A stretch of DNA of 41,243 nucleotides, from positions 1-41,243 of the forward strand of contig JAKFVC010000215.1 of NCBI GenBank assembly GCA_021732415.1, in the 5' to 3' direction. Numbering within the stretch: position 1 is the stretch's first letter; every line of letters starts with the position of its first letter. Positions 35,101 to 40,489 of the stretch are shown piece after piece. The position numbers and the translations under genes were made by a program. The notes beneath the pieces were generated by a model that was not told the origin of the DNA, searched no databases, and was given only the letters and a program-made list of their open reading frames with translations. Origin of the DNA: Planctomycetaceae bacterium (GTDB lineage Bacteria > Planctomycetota > Planctomycetia > Planctomycetales > Planctomycetaceae).

Positions 35101-37488
35101 GCCACCGAATTCGTTGTCGTTGGCAAAAAAGATCGAGTTGATAATCGTGCCAGAGATACCGCCCACCTGGTCTGCGGCGAGCGTCGGCGCGAGCACGCGA
35201 ATATCTCCCACAATGATGGTTTGCGAACCACCTGAGGCAACCTCGCGGAACTGAATTCCGGCCTCATTCGCAAAGATGGCAAAAATTTGCCGAATGATTT
35301 CTTTTTGCTCAGGCGTAATCTGATTCAGCAGCCCGTTTCCATAGCTCGTCGGGAACGAGTAAGTTTGTTCGCCAGTGGGACTCGGAGGGGCCGGATCCCC
35401 GTCAGTCCCTGTCCCGTGACCGATTTCAGGTCCCGAGAATCCGGTGAACGCACCGCTGGGAAGTTCACGATGACCTGGCTCATCGGAACCGCCAGGCATC
35501 TGGGGCATCGTGACGAATGCACTTTGAACCTCGATTTGTCCCGCAGTAGACAGCCCGCTGGACCCCAGGTTCCCCAAGTCCGTCGCAGTCCCGAAACTCG
35601 AGTTGTCATCGCTGGTACTGCTGACTTCGTCCGAATCAATCTGCAGGCGGTAACTGCCGGTGGTCAAGCCGCCGCTGGAAGAAATTCGCACTCGGAATGT
35701 CCCGACACCCAGCGGACCGACAGTCAGTATCTCCTGACCATTGGCCAAGGCGCTATCTGAGGACGAGAGCGGTGTATTGCCCGTTCCCAGGAACTCGATC
35801 GTGCCATCCAGACCACCGGTCGGGTCGAGCGTGAAATTTACCGTGCTGCCCGCGACCAGCGTCGTGAACTGATAGACATCAGCGTCGGTCGCGTCGGAAC
35901 TGGATCCGGATCCATCACCCAGGTAGTCGTTGGTCACAAACGGTTGGGCCGAGAACACCGTCCCGACGTTAGCGGCCGTAGCCGGAGTACCATTGGGCTC
36001 GCTGGAAATCCCCAGTTTCAGGTTGTAGGTGGTCGGACTCAGGGCTGCCGAAAACTTCAATACCGCAGCGCTGAGGCCATTCAGCTGGTTGTACTGGTAC
36101 TTCACACTTTGCGGCAACAGCACTGTGCCTGTCGCGGCGTCGATCAGGTGATAGTACGTAGGATCCTGGGCGATCGAACTGTTGAGTTGATCCTGATTGA
36201 AATAGACGACGACCGTATCTGTGGCCTGCGACAACTTGCCCGCGCTGAGGCTAAAGACTGGCAGCCCTGTTGTGACCGCTAGAGCTGGGGTGCCCAGGGC
36301 GGACAGACTCGTTACCGCGACGTTCGTAGTACCGGCGACTTGAGTCGCTTTGACCTGTTGGGTCGGAGTGTTGATCGGTAACCCGTTGATCGCACCAGCG
36401 ATCAGGCCGGCTAGTGTGTTGGCCGTCGCACCGTTCGCATAGTTGATCCGGATATTTCCGGACGTGATCACGTTATTGACGTTCGTGTTGTTGAACTCGA
36501 AGGTGTAATTGACACCGCTCAACGTCAGTTTCAGCAGGTCGCCGTCGGCCAGATTGGCGGGGTTGGGGATCGACAAATTGGTCTTGGAGAAGGCGTCGAT
36601 CTTGGGGGTGGTAAAGGAAACCGTGGGCTCAAACGCCGCACCCGACACTTCAATGCTCTCGCCGGTCACCACGGCAGAGATATTCCCGCCCGTGTTCGCG
36701 AACGAATTCATCTGAGCGGCGATAGCCGTTGCCACTTGCGCCGGAGTATCACCCGCATTGTAATTGACGCCAATGTGTCCAGCGCCCACCACCGCATTCG
36801 GCGACAGGTTCATCTCGAAGATGTAGCGATACGGGCCCGCGTTGACGGTGATCAGATCCCCATCGGAAACGCTGCTGGTGTTGGTCACAGAGAACGGCAG
36901 ACTGCGAATGACCGGTTGCGGGACGACCGCTTCCACCTGCGAACCCAGGTCGAGTTCAAAGTTGAACGATTTATAGGTCTTGCCAGCATCCGGCGTCAGC
37001 GTGTCACTGGGATTGCCCACCAGAGGGTTCCCGCCTGTGGCGTCGATGCGGATCTGGTACAGGTCGTCGAACAGAGTGCTGGCATAGCGGACGATGACTT
37101 CGTTGGTGTTGTCTCCCACACCAACGTAGCCCAGCGTCACCAGGACGTCGTCCGTGCTCTCCACGGCAGGCGTGGCGGGATCATCGAAGAGGCCATCGAG
37201 CCCGGCTCGCGTGACCGTGATCGCCCCCAGGGACGTCGCATCAATCGCCTGGCCCGGGCTGAACCGCAAGGTCATTTCCCGCGGCGCTTCATACATCTTG
37301 GCGTTATTCGAGAGGAATACGCCCTGGTTGGGAATGACGGTCACCAGGTCGAATGCCGAGAGCACAACTCGCTCTTCAAGGCTCTCGACTCGTAATGGCA
37401 GCGTCTGCTGAGAAAGCCGCTTCACACTGCGGCGTGTTCCTGGAATCCAGCTAGTTTTCAGAGCTTCCAACCACGGTCTGATATACAT
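20146..37488 (-). CDS. Giant secreted multidomain protein with matrixin, PPC, beta-helix and 12 tandem repeats
   Basis: 5780 residues. N-terminus: LEPR-XLL-type motif VESLEERVVLSA (34-45). Order after that: two GDLxxxxxG..Y.FEF modules (about 190-420, a third near 2850), a PPC-like domain (about 525-625), a matrixin-like metalloprotease (about 695-835) with HEIGHVLGLGH at 804-814, another PPC (about 850-960), right-handed beta-helix sequence (about 1000-1690), PPC (about 1710-1820), beta-propeller-like sequence with DVNLFVTSSSSLFVVDP (about 2130-2440), lectin-like sequence (about 2460-2720), PPC (about 2980-3080), a second beta-helix (about 3100-3560), Ig/cadherin-like domains (about 3610-3870), 12 repeats of about 111 residues (about 3880-5217), four cadherin-like domains with LENQPAG-type starts, and a final beta-rich domain. 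AAAGG lies 8 nt before the ATG and a terminator follows the stop. Likely a cell-surface or matrix protein for adhesion or polymer processing; function is inference. No C-terminal anchor or PEP-CTERM is seen. Confidence 0.95.
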   Translation of the reverse strand: MYIRPWLEALKTSWIPGTRRSVKRLSQQTLPLRVESLEERVVLSAFDLVTVIPNQGVFLSNNAKMYEAPREMTLRFSPGQAIDATSLGAITVTRAGLDGLFDDPATPAVESTDDVLVTLGYVGVGDNTNEVIVRYASTLFDDLYQIRIDATGGNPLVGNPSDTLTPDAGKTYKSFNFELDLGSQVEAVVPQPVIRSLPFSVTNTSSVSDGDLITVNAGPYRYIFEMNLSPNAVVGAGHIGVNYNAGDTPAQVATAIAAQMNSFANTGGNISAVVTGESIEVSGAAFEPTVSFTTPKIDAFSKTNLSIPNPANLADGDLLKLTLSGVNYTFEFNNTNVNNVITSGNIRINYANGATANTLAGLIAGAINGLPINTPTQQVKATQVAGTTNVAVTSLSALGTPALAVTTGLPVFSLSAGKLSQATDTVVVYFNQDQLNSSIAQDPTYYHLIDAATGTVLLPQSVKYQYNQLNGLSAAVLKFSAALSPTTYNLKLGISSEPNGTPATAANVGTVFSAQPFVTNDYLGDGSGSSSDATDADVYQFTTLVAGSTVNFTLDPTGGLDGTIEFLGTGNTPLSSSDSALANGQEILTVGPLGVGTFRVRISSSGGLTTGSYRLQIDSDEVSSTSDDNSSFGTATDLGNLGSSGLSTAGQIEVQSAFVTMPQMPGGSDEPGHRELPSGAFTGFSGPEIGHGTGTDGDPAPPSPTGEQTYSFPTSYGNGLLNQITPEQKEIIRQIFAIFANEAGIQFREVASGGSQTIIVGDIRVLAPTLAADQVGGISGTIINSIFFANDNEFGGGFTSVAFHEIGHVLGLGHSYDVPSIQGGGPTTGPVEQVFTGDNDLIHLLRLYPNNSSDIDLYKFNVTQPGTLSAQTIAERLGVATNLLDTELTLYKEDGSGKRTVIARNDDFFSQDSGLEIEVTPGTFYIGVTSTGNNNYDPSIENSGFGGRSRGQYELQLDFKPAPAVSSNLVDTTGQSLDGDHNGTAGGEYTASFNVAPTIFVDKLAPAGGSGTLAAPYQTISAALAVAAPNSIVRIVGNGGADGDSRTLGDNVPYAIGRDYNGAQTPLSDGGTFQVPQDVTVMIDAGALIKLHGQTVDVGTSSTGNFRMHGVLQVLGTPGNNVTFTSWRDDAKGSVDDGTNGAANGADWGGIVFRQDSDSAMPGEYLNTVNHATIQYGGGQVGVDGGALAVYNAIHLETSRPTITNNTILNNADAAISANPDSFRADDGRIGPDIYGNLVTQNSTNGLFVRIQTALGSGFEMLNVIARFDDTDITHVIAQNLILNGRPAGSLQNPVSARLMIDPGTVVKLSGARIETGTGRSALIAEGTAEDPIRFTSQQDDRYGAGGTFDLKNDGGTQALAGNWSGIFVAQASSASLDNVSISYAGGLSEISGNTDSFNALEVLQGHLRVTNSVFEYNLGGGASTNRGGRGGNDSSTIFVRGAQPVIVDNVFRDNQGNVISINANSMQDVTLPDYGRSTGNVANYSQFDDNYGPLVRLNKFANSPTFALGSTLGMNIRPEELTIESVWDDTDIAHVVRGTITSSEFHTYGGLRLQSSVSGSLVVKLQGATAGFAATGDPLDISDRVGGTVDIIGQPNFPVILTSLADDSVSAGFRPDGFPQFDTNGNNNAGGKSTGSPGDWNSISFDQYSNDRNVAVVLETEPSLTAGNDLNSTVGNPQSLGNLAPNQNSGDENRRLGYEVHGFISPDNPGDVDVYSFTAAPGTEVWIDTDFTSQRLDAMVELLNSGGTVLARSLDSQTETADPATWLGSGLAGTLAGTAGNSQLNSLVKDPTLGTDFYTSNFHDAGFRVVLPGTGTAPITYFVRVRSQPVAGQEAAAIPATGNGLTSGAYQLQVRLKQVDEIPGSTVRYADIRYATNGIVLTGLPAHSPLMGEAAETTVDNDGPLGGQYVGPLLQTDRNTLSVAGSLASSTDVDFFTFTVDYSQVQVVIPGPKFFPTTFDIDWADGLTRPDTVIAVYNSSRDLIFIGRESDIADDQPALGQGQDLDDLSRGTLGRLDPFIGSVNLPAGVAGISETGGVIPGPPPGGLQTYYVAVFSNGRLPTALSAGFTSNATPETQRVRLEPINSIKRMVEDHIGFTGYASQGSNIAPLSGPIFNIDASIPLQTNIRPFTLSDVNLFVTSSSSLFVVDPFNGTTEIDYSNYGNQTFLDIDMRSDGRLYGVRSVPGDSRQGALVELDTGTGGEISANSDGITDVDGDGNTQRFQSNNSASTALAFRRNGTASYDIVFYATADNDDYPSTPAVAGASKLYRGNAANGSAAWAPGNLGATGIVTDAAGTIITQTTGLQLLGGVLWGVSAGNQLYQISQQGAIGNDGGTNVGNPSPLANPNADPTVTPRLVGGTILDFNAILPAGSGTFAGLTDAPQNVENQAYANLLFIITTTGRIFAVDPTAGTAAAALKTVFDRTGNDRVADSTYIDTGVGNPTGLAFSPADYNLWHPTEKRSNDLGHGVNTTSGLAASPSVDNSRVPSTETVSATLGNESMAPGSNEGAGGASFYFGIEEYSSGSFGNYYQYDSGGQYGVKSSVSQMDLAGNALIGSNYNVPGGTAGSLVTNSFNLEGYTTGDKPTLYFNYWLDTEKAGGNSTDSMRDSARVYISTDDGLTWDLIATNNSALSAPDMPDAELPAFYSASKSASPKPNQHVQEMFDTATWRQARVDLNDYVGKPLVKLRFDFSTSGRTGTVVDPVTGKLVPSDDTSNPTFTDDGTNGDGTRNGVTPNSGNSSLAARSNNFEGFYVDDIIVGFAGRGEMVTASTGQGSTFTSVPTDPDPMKTPPLLTGLYQLEIRRGEQYGALVDPPTPKGFVTINPTLDINDRQTNGQTVMIGNSIQTGNTVAVYDGLITKTFEFTNGAPSGTNIAVGIGATKGQTAGNLETAINSAFSGLNTVIAKAVGASVNSDRVDLFGAVSATAIGTPPTTTALADESEGALSNDYPVSFYANSRGAFTTGSDGYYTLNGVLGDSANSGNPDSDFFKVTMTAGQTLTVDLTAIGVPGANYLLTVVDSSFALVASVFNRTLTYTATGNGTYYLGILGDDGVLITSPLNPTFAAPPDPLAAAGNDTFLYKLDLSLQSAGSSLPTPLSVASYVRQGDDNLERQAGQIIIENNQILNVSGTGILVDDDDRFGTVPHPGAALNTPVPNTQRLVTGMYLQNNTIGHFGTSGITITGDANANLGAAIVPFAKVVNNTIVGISTQVSNTLDSVGAAEITAAAQRITFSEPGYPVNTTDPVYNFLAVPGVGDVTVTFGGYFLGQTASGSSLVTLSDTSPTGPLQLDPNAPPTRIAVDLSKPTSPVLTGNPTSNGPISVLFSTPVAAVALDGGVFDAVGSMTLEAFDVNGKSLGKVTNSVVGIQTFGLRATSGLNLIAGISFYANDDELANFSIDNLRFGDAAAIRLASFVGTGILVSQNASPTLLNNAIVRTNTAISIDASSATTEVDANLFQYYASIGQAGNNALIVPNGELLFVEAAKDNYYPAAGSQLIDSSRSGFNDRAAYIAVTGPLGIPKSPIIAPIFDRFGQLRVDDTNQAGPANQPGLGQNPFQDRGSLERADFEGGVVIAAAPRDNDGSGIDLDPNATAIWIDTATPSSPFSILTNFTLQLIDSGIGIDDSSVDTGDFLLLQNGAPLVAGQDYFFTYNQNTNEAIFTSVSTFPLDGRYQIIVDRLGVTDYAGNFLQNNQSVPPTLISTPATAAFSSSLLYFTYIVTNGANDAPVNTAPAAVTVNEDSFLLFSGANSISVTDPDAFLATDGDVTTGANGGRIRVSLSVPIGALTLGDTTNLIADAGGFSGTGTVLDPFIIDGRVDDINTVLSGLIYTPPADFPATVQPTIPLTIKTEDLGKFGAPSPGTTSPQTTTSTVNITVNPVNDVPIFVKGLDQTVLEDAPAQSVSTWATSISAGTANESGQALTFIVTGNSNPGLFSVPPAISATGTLTYTLASNVNGFADISVKLMDDAGTLNGGIDTSAAQTFRINVTPVNDAPSFIKGADQTALEDSGAKTVPGWATTILAGPTNELGQGLTFIITGNTNPALFSVAPAISSTGTLTYTLAANANTFLSGPATITVTLQDNAGTLNGGVDTSAPQTFQIAVTAVNDVPSFTKGPDQIVDGVTLANSVPNWATSILAGPADEVITQNLTFEVIGNTNPSLFAVAGTPAVSATGTLTYTLTATANGQTTITIRLKDDGGTANSGVDTSATQTFTIRVTLNDAPTFTKGPDLTVLEDAPAQTVPNWATAISAGPADEAGQALTFNVIGNSNPSMFLVAPSISSTGTLTYTLAPNANGTALISVTLSDDGGTVNGGQDTSVTQTFNINATPVNDIPSFTKGSNQLVLEDALPQSIGNWATAILAGPPNESAQILDFIVTANSNPGLFSVAPAISPSGTLTYTLAPNINGTASITIKLHDNAGTANAGIDTSATQTFTITATAVNDSPTFIKGNDQTVLEDTPSQTIVGWATAISAGPSDESAQVVTFNVTGNSNPGLFSAGPSISSNGTLTYTLAANANGSANITITLSDTGGTANSGSNTSVSQSFTIAVTPVNDVPSFVRGADQSVLEDAAAQTILGWATSIVAGPPNESGQALQFNVIANTNPGLFSVAPAISPTGTLTYTLAPNANGMANIRFTLSDNGGTLNGGVDTAASQTFNIIASAVNDAPSFVKGADQTVLEDALPQVVPGWATALSAGPANESSQLLSFNVTGNSNPSLFSVAPSISPNGTLSYTLAPNANGTSNITITISDNGDTSGGGVNTSVPQTFSITATSVNDVPTFAKGADQVVLEDAPPQTIANWATGISAGAANESSQVLTFSVVGNSNPGLFSAAPAIGPNGTLTYTLAPNINGTATITVQLKDDGGTANGGVDTSSTQSFNITATAVNDVPSFVKGADQNLLEDAVAQTITGWATAISVGPPNESGQLPTFTVVSNSNPSMFSAAPVIDASGTLTYKLAANANGAATITVKLSDNGGTQNGGVDTSATQSFVITATAVNDVPSFVYAGDQTVLEDAAPQSIANWATQISAGPADESSQLLTFNVTGNSNPSLFSVAPAISSTGTLTYTLAPNANGTANISITLSDSGNNLNGGVNTTTPRTFNITATAVNDVPVFIKGPNQTVIEDASPQTITNWATGISAGAANESSQQLTFVVTANSNPNLFVVAPAIMSNGTLTYTLTPNANGFANITVTLTDKAGTANGGVDTSAPQTFTITATAAPDAPSDVSLSANTVLENQPAGTGIGLFTGVDVDLPNDTLIYSLVSGTGGADKDSFQIVGNQLQTSASFNYEAKSTYFIRVRVTDSTQPSGLSFEKAFTISVLNVNEPATSISTSNNVGTGQPNSILENQPANSVVGTLLASDPDAADTATFALVGGTGSSDNAAFKILNGQLIAIQPFNLEAKGTYSIRVRTTDTAGLGFEMPLTITVGNVNETPTNINLSNSAIVENSAPGTVVGDLTTVDVDAGDTFTYSLVSGAGATDNGKFAISGGQLVVAGPLNYEDPGHAYSIRVQSRDRDGLVTTKVFSITILDVNEASTAVSLSTANIDENKPADTVVGTFNTTDQDSPESFTYSLVAGTGSADNAAFKISGNKLLSAQIFDFETKSIYTVRVRSTDSASHAIEQALTITINDKKDGPIVTLSSSTGVTSGKKEIAVDPTATVVDFDSPNFNNGKIVLAIQLGEQTGDTLSVLNGEFNGEKLKLNAKGDLKLGKTTIATLTGGESGVPLTIQFQGATSKELFQVVLQHASFKGKPFAAPRIVSVQAFDELGIGGNVATRNITVN
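21838..25851 (-). repeat. 12 in-frame tandem repeats of about 333 bp
   Basis: Each unit encodes about 111 residues, opening VNDVPSFVKGADQTVLED and containing NWATAISAGPANES, GNSNPGLFS, GTLTYTLAPNANG, GGTANGGVDTS and QTFTITATA. Units 4-12 are the most alike. Unit 1 differs in details. Unit 2 has a small insertion (TFLSGPAT). Unit 3 lacks VLED and has a different start (DQIVDGVTLANSVPNW). The units look like VCBS or cadherin-like beta sandwiches, and the acidic EDAxxQ turn could bind calcium. The repeat is coding, so it is not a CRISPR or satellite array. Confidence 0.9.
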
Positions 37489-37496
37489 CGGGACGA

Positions 37497-37501
37497 CCTT
37501 T
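37497..37501 (-). promoter_or_regulatory. Shine-Dalgarno AAAGG before the giant gene
   Basis: AAAGG on the minus strand lies 8 nt before the ATG at 37488, supporting that start and the short basic pre-sequence ahead of the LEPR-XLL motif. Confidence 0.6.
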
Positions 37502-38386
37502 GATTCTCTCGAAAGACGTTAAACGTTGGGGCTTCCAACTGGAACTCCGCTGCGGTCAGGTTCGTCATAACACGCCCTGAACGGTGTGCAGTCAGACGGC
37601 ACTGTCGGCCGCACACGCTTCCAGCAATTTGCCCTACCACGCAAAGAACCCTCGCTGGATCGCGATCGTTCTTTGCAGCCCGCTAAACCATTCCTCAGTC
37701 ACCTGAGCCACAAACAATGTCGTGCTAAGATTTCTTAACACGACTAAGACACAACGACTTTAGTTCTTGGCGATCACTGCACAGACAGACGGTTGCTTCC
37801 GCTCGAAACACAGCACTTTGCGCAGCCATCGCGTGGAGATGGTCGAAAGGCATTGTGTCTTGATGCTTTCGCATGGTGTGGAACTGGCCCTTTGAAAAGC
37901 AGAACACAACACACTTTGATATTTCATTAAGAAGATAATCGAAGTCCGAATGGCAGCCTTCAGACTGGAATTTGCCGTGCGAAACGCGCATTACCCGCGT
38001 TTCGGCGCCTGGGAAGTTGCCCGACGATGGCAACTTTTCGGGCATCGGGTGCTCGACAATTCCGCTGATCGGTCAACATATCGATGCGGAAAGACCACAC
38101 GCAATCGAGAACTGAAGTTTTTTTTAGAAATTGCGCATATGAGGAGTGCGGTCGGTTGCACGACTGTAGTGCAAATTATATAAGTAGTGGATAAATGGAA
38201 GACGCAGTGTCGTAGATCGCGACATCTGTGCGCTGTTTGAATGTTCGAACCGGGGCCACGGTATTGCGAAACCGATGGGCCTCCTAGTGGCGTTTCGAGA
38301 CAGGTCATTCAAGGGACCTGACGCCGCAGCAGCAGGCTGAATTCCGAACTTGAAGTGTTCGTTGAGAGTCGCCTGCGGTTGATCAA

Positions 38387-38592
38387 TTCCCCGAAGGGGA
38401 TATGCATCATAGCCCAGGGTTGCCCGCTTCAGCGGGCTACCCTGGGTATCAAATCATTATTGAACTCTACCCTGAAAGGGTTGCGTATTAAGACGGAACC
38501 CCTTCAGGGTACGGCAACCGTTGGAATACCTACCCAGGGTAGCCCGCAGGAGCGGGCAACCCTGGGCTATGATGCATATCCCCTTCGGGGAA
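38387..38592. repeat. 206-bp nested palindrome made of two GGGTAGCCCG units
   Basis: 38387-38448 (minus sense) and 38533-38592 (plus sense) are inverted copies of the 17001-17060 unit. Between them an inner inverted repeat (ACCCTGAAAGGGTT near 38470-38485 and AACCCCTTCAGGGT near 38501-38515) completes a nested palindrome. Confidence 0.9.
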
Positions 38593-38692
38593 TTCATTCA
38601 ACCACCGGCTACTCTGTGGCATCGCTTCGGGATGCGATCCATCTTCCACCTTCTGCAATCTGGCGGTGTGACAACTCGAATCGCGCACTCAT

Positions 38693-40033
38693 TCAGATCC
38701 ACTTGGGTTGCCAGCCGCTGCGGTACGGCTTCGTCAGCAACGCCTGAGCGTGCGGAGAGCCAGTGAGTTCCAGCTTCTCGGCATTCCACGCCAAGGCCTG
38801 TCCCGGAAGACGGATGGCGATCGTCCCGAGCAGGACTGTTTCCGTGAGGGCGCTCGCGTAGTCGAAATTCGATGTGGTTGAGCCTTCTCCGCGGCACGCG
38901 TCAGACCACGAGGTGTAGTGATTGCGGGCCGGAACCACGGGGATCTTGAACGAGGCAAACGTCTCCTCAGGAAACAATTGCGGCATTGCTACGTGCGGAA
39001 TCACCAGCGATCCCTTTTCGCCGATCAATACCGAGCCTGAACCGGGGAGCTTGTATTTCTCAGGTAAACCCAATGCCGCGCGGGGAGGGAACTTCCCTTC
39101 GCCGTCATACCAGGTGACCTTGATCGTCTTGCCGGCCGTGTATTGCGTGCCCGGGAACTCGTAGGAGACCGTCGACCATTTGGTCCAGACTTCTGTATTG
39201 ATCGGTGGAGCATCCGCCGAGATCGTCAGCGGTGCCGTCAACTTCAACGCGCTAAATACCGGGTCGAGGATATGGCAGCCAAAGTCACCGAGCTGTCCGT
39301 TGGAGAAATCCTGCCAGGCTCGCCAATTGAACGAGTGGTAGATCGTGGGTAAGTAAGGACGGTTCGGAGCAACACCCAGCCAGTCATCCCAATGCAAAGT
39401 TTCGGGAACAGGCTGACTGCCCGCCGGCCGATCGTCGGCCTTCATCCAGCCCATTGCGCCGCTTTGCCAGGCATGCACTTCTTTCACTTTGCCAATGACG
39501 CCGTCATGCACCAGCTTTACCGCAGTCCGATAAGCTTCATGCGATTGAATCTGATTTCCCATCTGCGTCACGACGTTGTACTTATTGGCCGCCAGATGCA
39601 TCTGGCGAGCCTCGAAGACGGTGTGCGTCAATGGCTTCTGGCAATGCACATGTTTGCCGAGTTCCATCGCGGGCAGAGCAATCGGCGCATGCATGTGATC
39701 GGGAGTCGATACGATGACGGCATCGATTTCCTTGGGCTGATCCAGCAGTTTGCGGTAATCGGAGAACTGCTTGGCTTGCGGGAACATCTCGGCAGCGCGG
39801 CCCAGGAACGGCTTCGTCGCGTCGACATCACATAGAGCGACAATCTGCACGTTGGTCCCTTTGGCAATCTCGGTGAGATCGGACCAGCCCTTGCCGCCCG
39901 TACCGATCGAAGCGACGCGCAGCTTCTCGTTGGCACCCAGAATCCGGGCATAGCTGGAGGCGGGCAAAGCCAGTGCAGTTCCGGCAACGGCCACCTGCTT
40001 CAAGAACTGACGACGAGACGTTCGAATGGGCAT
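38693..40033 (-). CDS. Gfo/Idh/MocA family oxidoreductase, Tat-exported
   Basis: A 446-residue NAD(P)-dependent dehydrogenase-like protein. The start at 40033 gives a Tat signal, SRRQFLKQVAVAG (6-18), and has AGGAG 7 nt upstream; an in-frame ATG at 40102 would add 23 residues before the signal. The Rossmann nucleotide site is RVASIGTGGKG (about 39-49), then ALCDVDATK. The family EKP motif appears as CQKPLTH (131-137), with Q in place of E, as in many planctomycete exported members. The second half is the substrate-binding beta-sheet domain with WDDWLGVAPNRPY and GDFGCHILD; the last His is a usual catalytic residue. Likely acts on sugars or inositols outside the cytoplasm with a bound cofactor; substrate unknown. 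No operon partner: divergent gene downstream of a 456-base gap. Confidence 0.94.
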   Translation of the reverse strand: MPIRTSRRQFLKQVAVAGTALALPASSYARILGANEKLRVASIGTGGKGWSDLTEIAKGTNVQIVALCDVDATKPFLGRAAEMFPQAKQFSDYRKLLDQPKEIDAVIVSTPDHMHAPIALPAMELGKHVHCQKPLTHTVFEARQMHLAANKYNVVTQMGNQIQSHEAYRTAVKLVHDGVIGKVKEVHAWQSGAMGWMKADDRPAGSQPVPETLHWDDWLGVAPNRPYLPTIYHSFNWRAWQDFSNGQLGDFGCHILDPVFSALKLTAPLTISADAPPINTEVWTKWSTVSYEFPGTQYTAGKTIKVTWYDGEGKFPPRAALGLPEKYKLPGSGSVLIGEKGSLVIPHVAMPQLFPEETFASFKIPVVPARNHYTSWSDACRGEGSTTSNFDYASALTETVLLGTIAIRLPGQALAWNAEKLELTGSPHAQALLTKPYRSGWQPKWI

Positions 40034-40040
40034 GGGGTAG

Positions 40041-40045
40041 CTCCT
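40041..40045 (-). promoter_or_regulatory. Shine-Dalgarno AGGAG deciding the oxidoreductase start
   Basis: AGGAG lies 7 nt before the ATG at 40033 and supports the start directly ahead of the Tat signal. Confidence 0.65.
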
Positions 40046-40275
40046 GGTGATCGAGGTCAATCGCAAAGGTCCAGGCCGCAGTTTACAGCAAAGTTGCCGC
40101 AAGGGCGAATGATCCGCATGATTCCAATTCCCGCCTCCACCATCTCCAAGACGTTTGGTATAAAACCGTTTCTTGCTCGGGTGAGCCGGGTGCCGTCAGG
40201 CCCCGGACCATTTGGCTGGCATCAGTTGCGAATGCTTCAATATGGCTGAGTACATCGTCAAGTCTTAATTCTTGT

Positions 40276-40350
40276 GTGCCACTGGCTGTGCCAGTGCTTT
40301 GCCGGACAGTGAGTCGACAGACATCCGGCACTGGCATAGCCAGTGGCACC
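40276..40350. repeat. Palindromic repeat, GTGCCACTGGC/GCCAGTGGCAC type
   Basis: TGCCACTGGCTGTGCCAGTG... (40276-40305) is inverted at 40325-40350 (CCGGCACTGGCATAGCCAGT and onward). Each arm is itself a hairpin. A third partial core, GGCAGTGGCACAC, occurs at about 40400-40412. Confidence 0.82.
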
Positions 40351-40489
40351 CGGGAAGAGCCGTATTGAGGACTCTTGCCGTATTGATTTTTCCATCTCAC
40401 GGCAGTGGCACACAAGGGGATGCTCGCCGGATGAGCAAGAGTCTGCCAACTACATCTGAACTACAAGTTGAATTTGCGTAAGGAACAAC

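Larger units (their letters stand above)
37489..38692. other. Long gap, 1.2 kb, upstream of the giant gene
   Basis: No convincing gene. It should hold the giant gene's promoter, which I could not pinpoint. Visible structures are a perfect 9-bp inverted repeat (37980-37988 with 37996-38004, CGAAACGCG), a nearby hairpin GAAGTTGCC...GGCAACTTT, an AT-rich stretch at about 38110-38195, and the nested palindrome at 38387-38592. A long 5' leader or a small RNA is possible but not shown. Confidence 0.5.
40034..40489. other. Divergent intergenic region, 456 bases
   Basis: Lies between the minus-strand oxidoreductase and the plus-strand DUF4337 gene and should hold both promoters, which I could not place. 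Main structure: the palindrome at 40276-40350. No gene is supported. Confidence 0.5.

Noticed and set aside
37725-38045. A 106-codon minus-strand frame upstream of the giant gene
   Set aside because: No Shine-Dalgarno, no recognisable motif and composition unlike neighbouring genes. A real small gene cannot be fully excluded.
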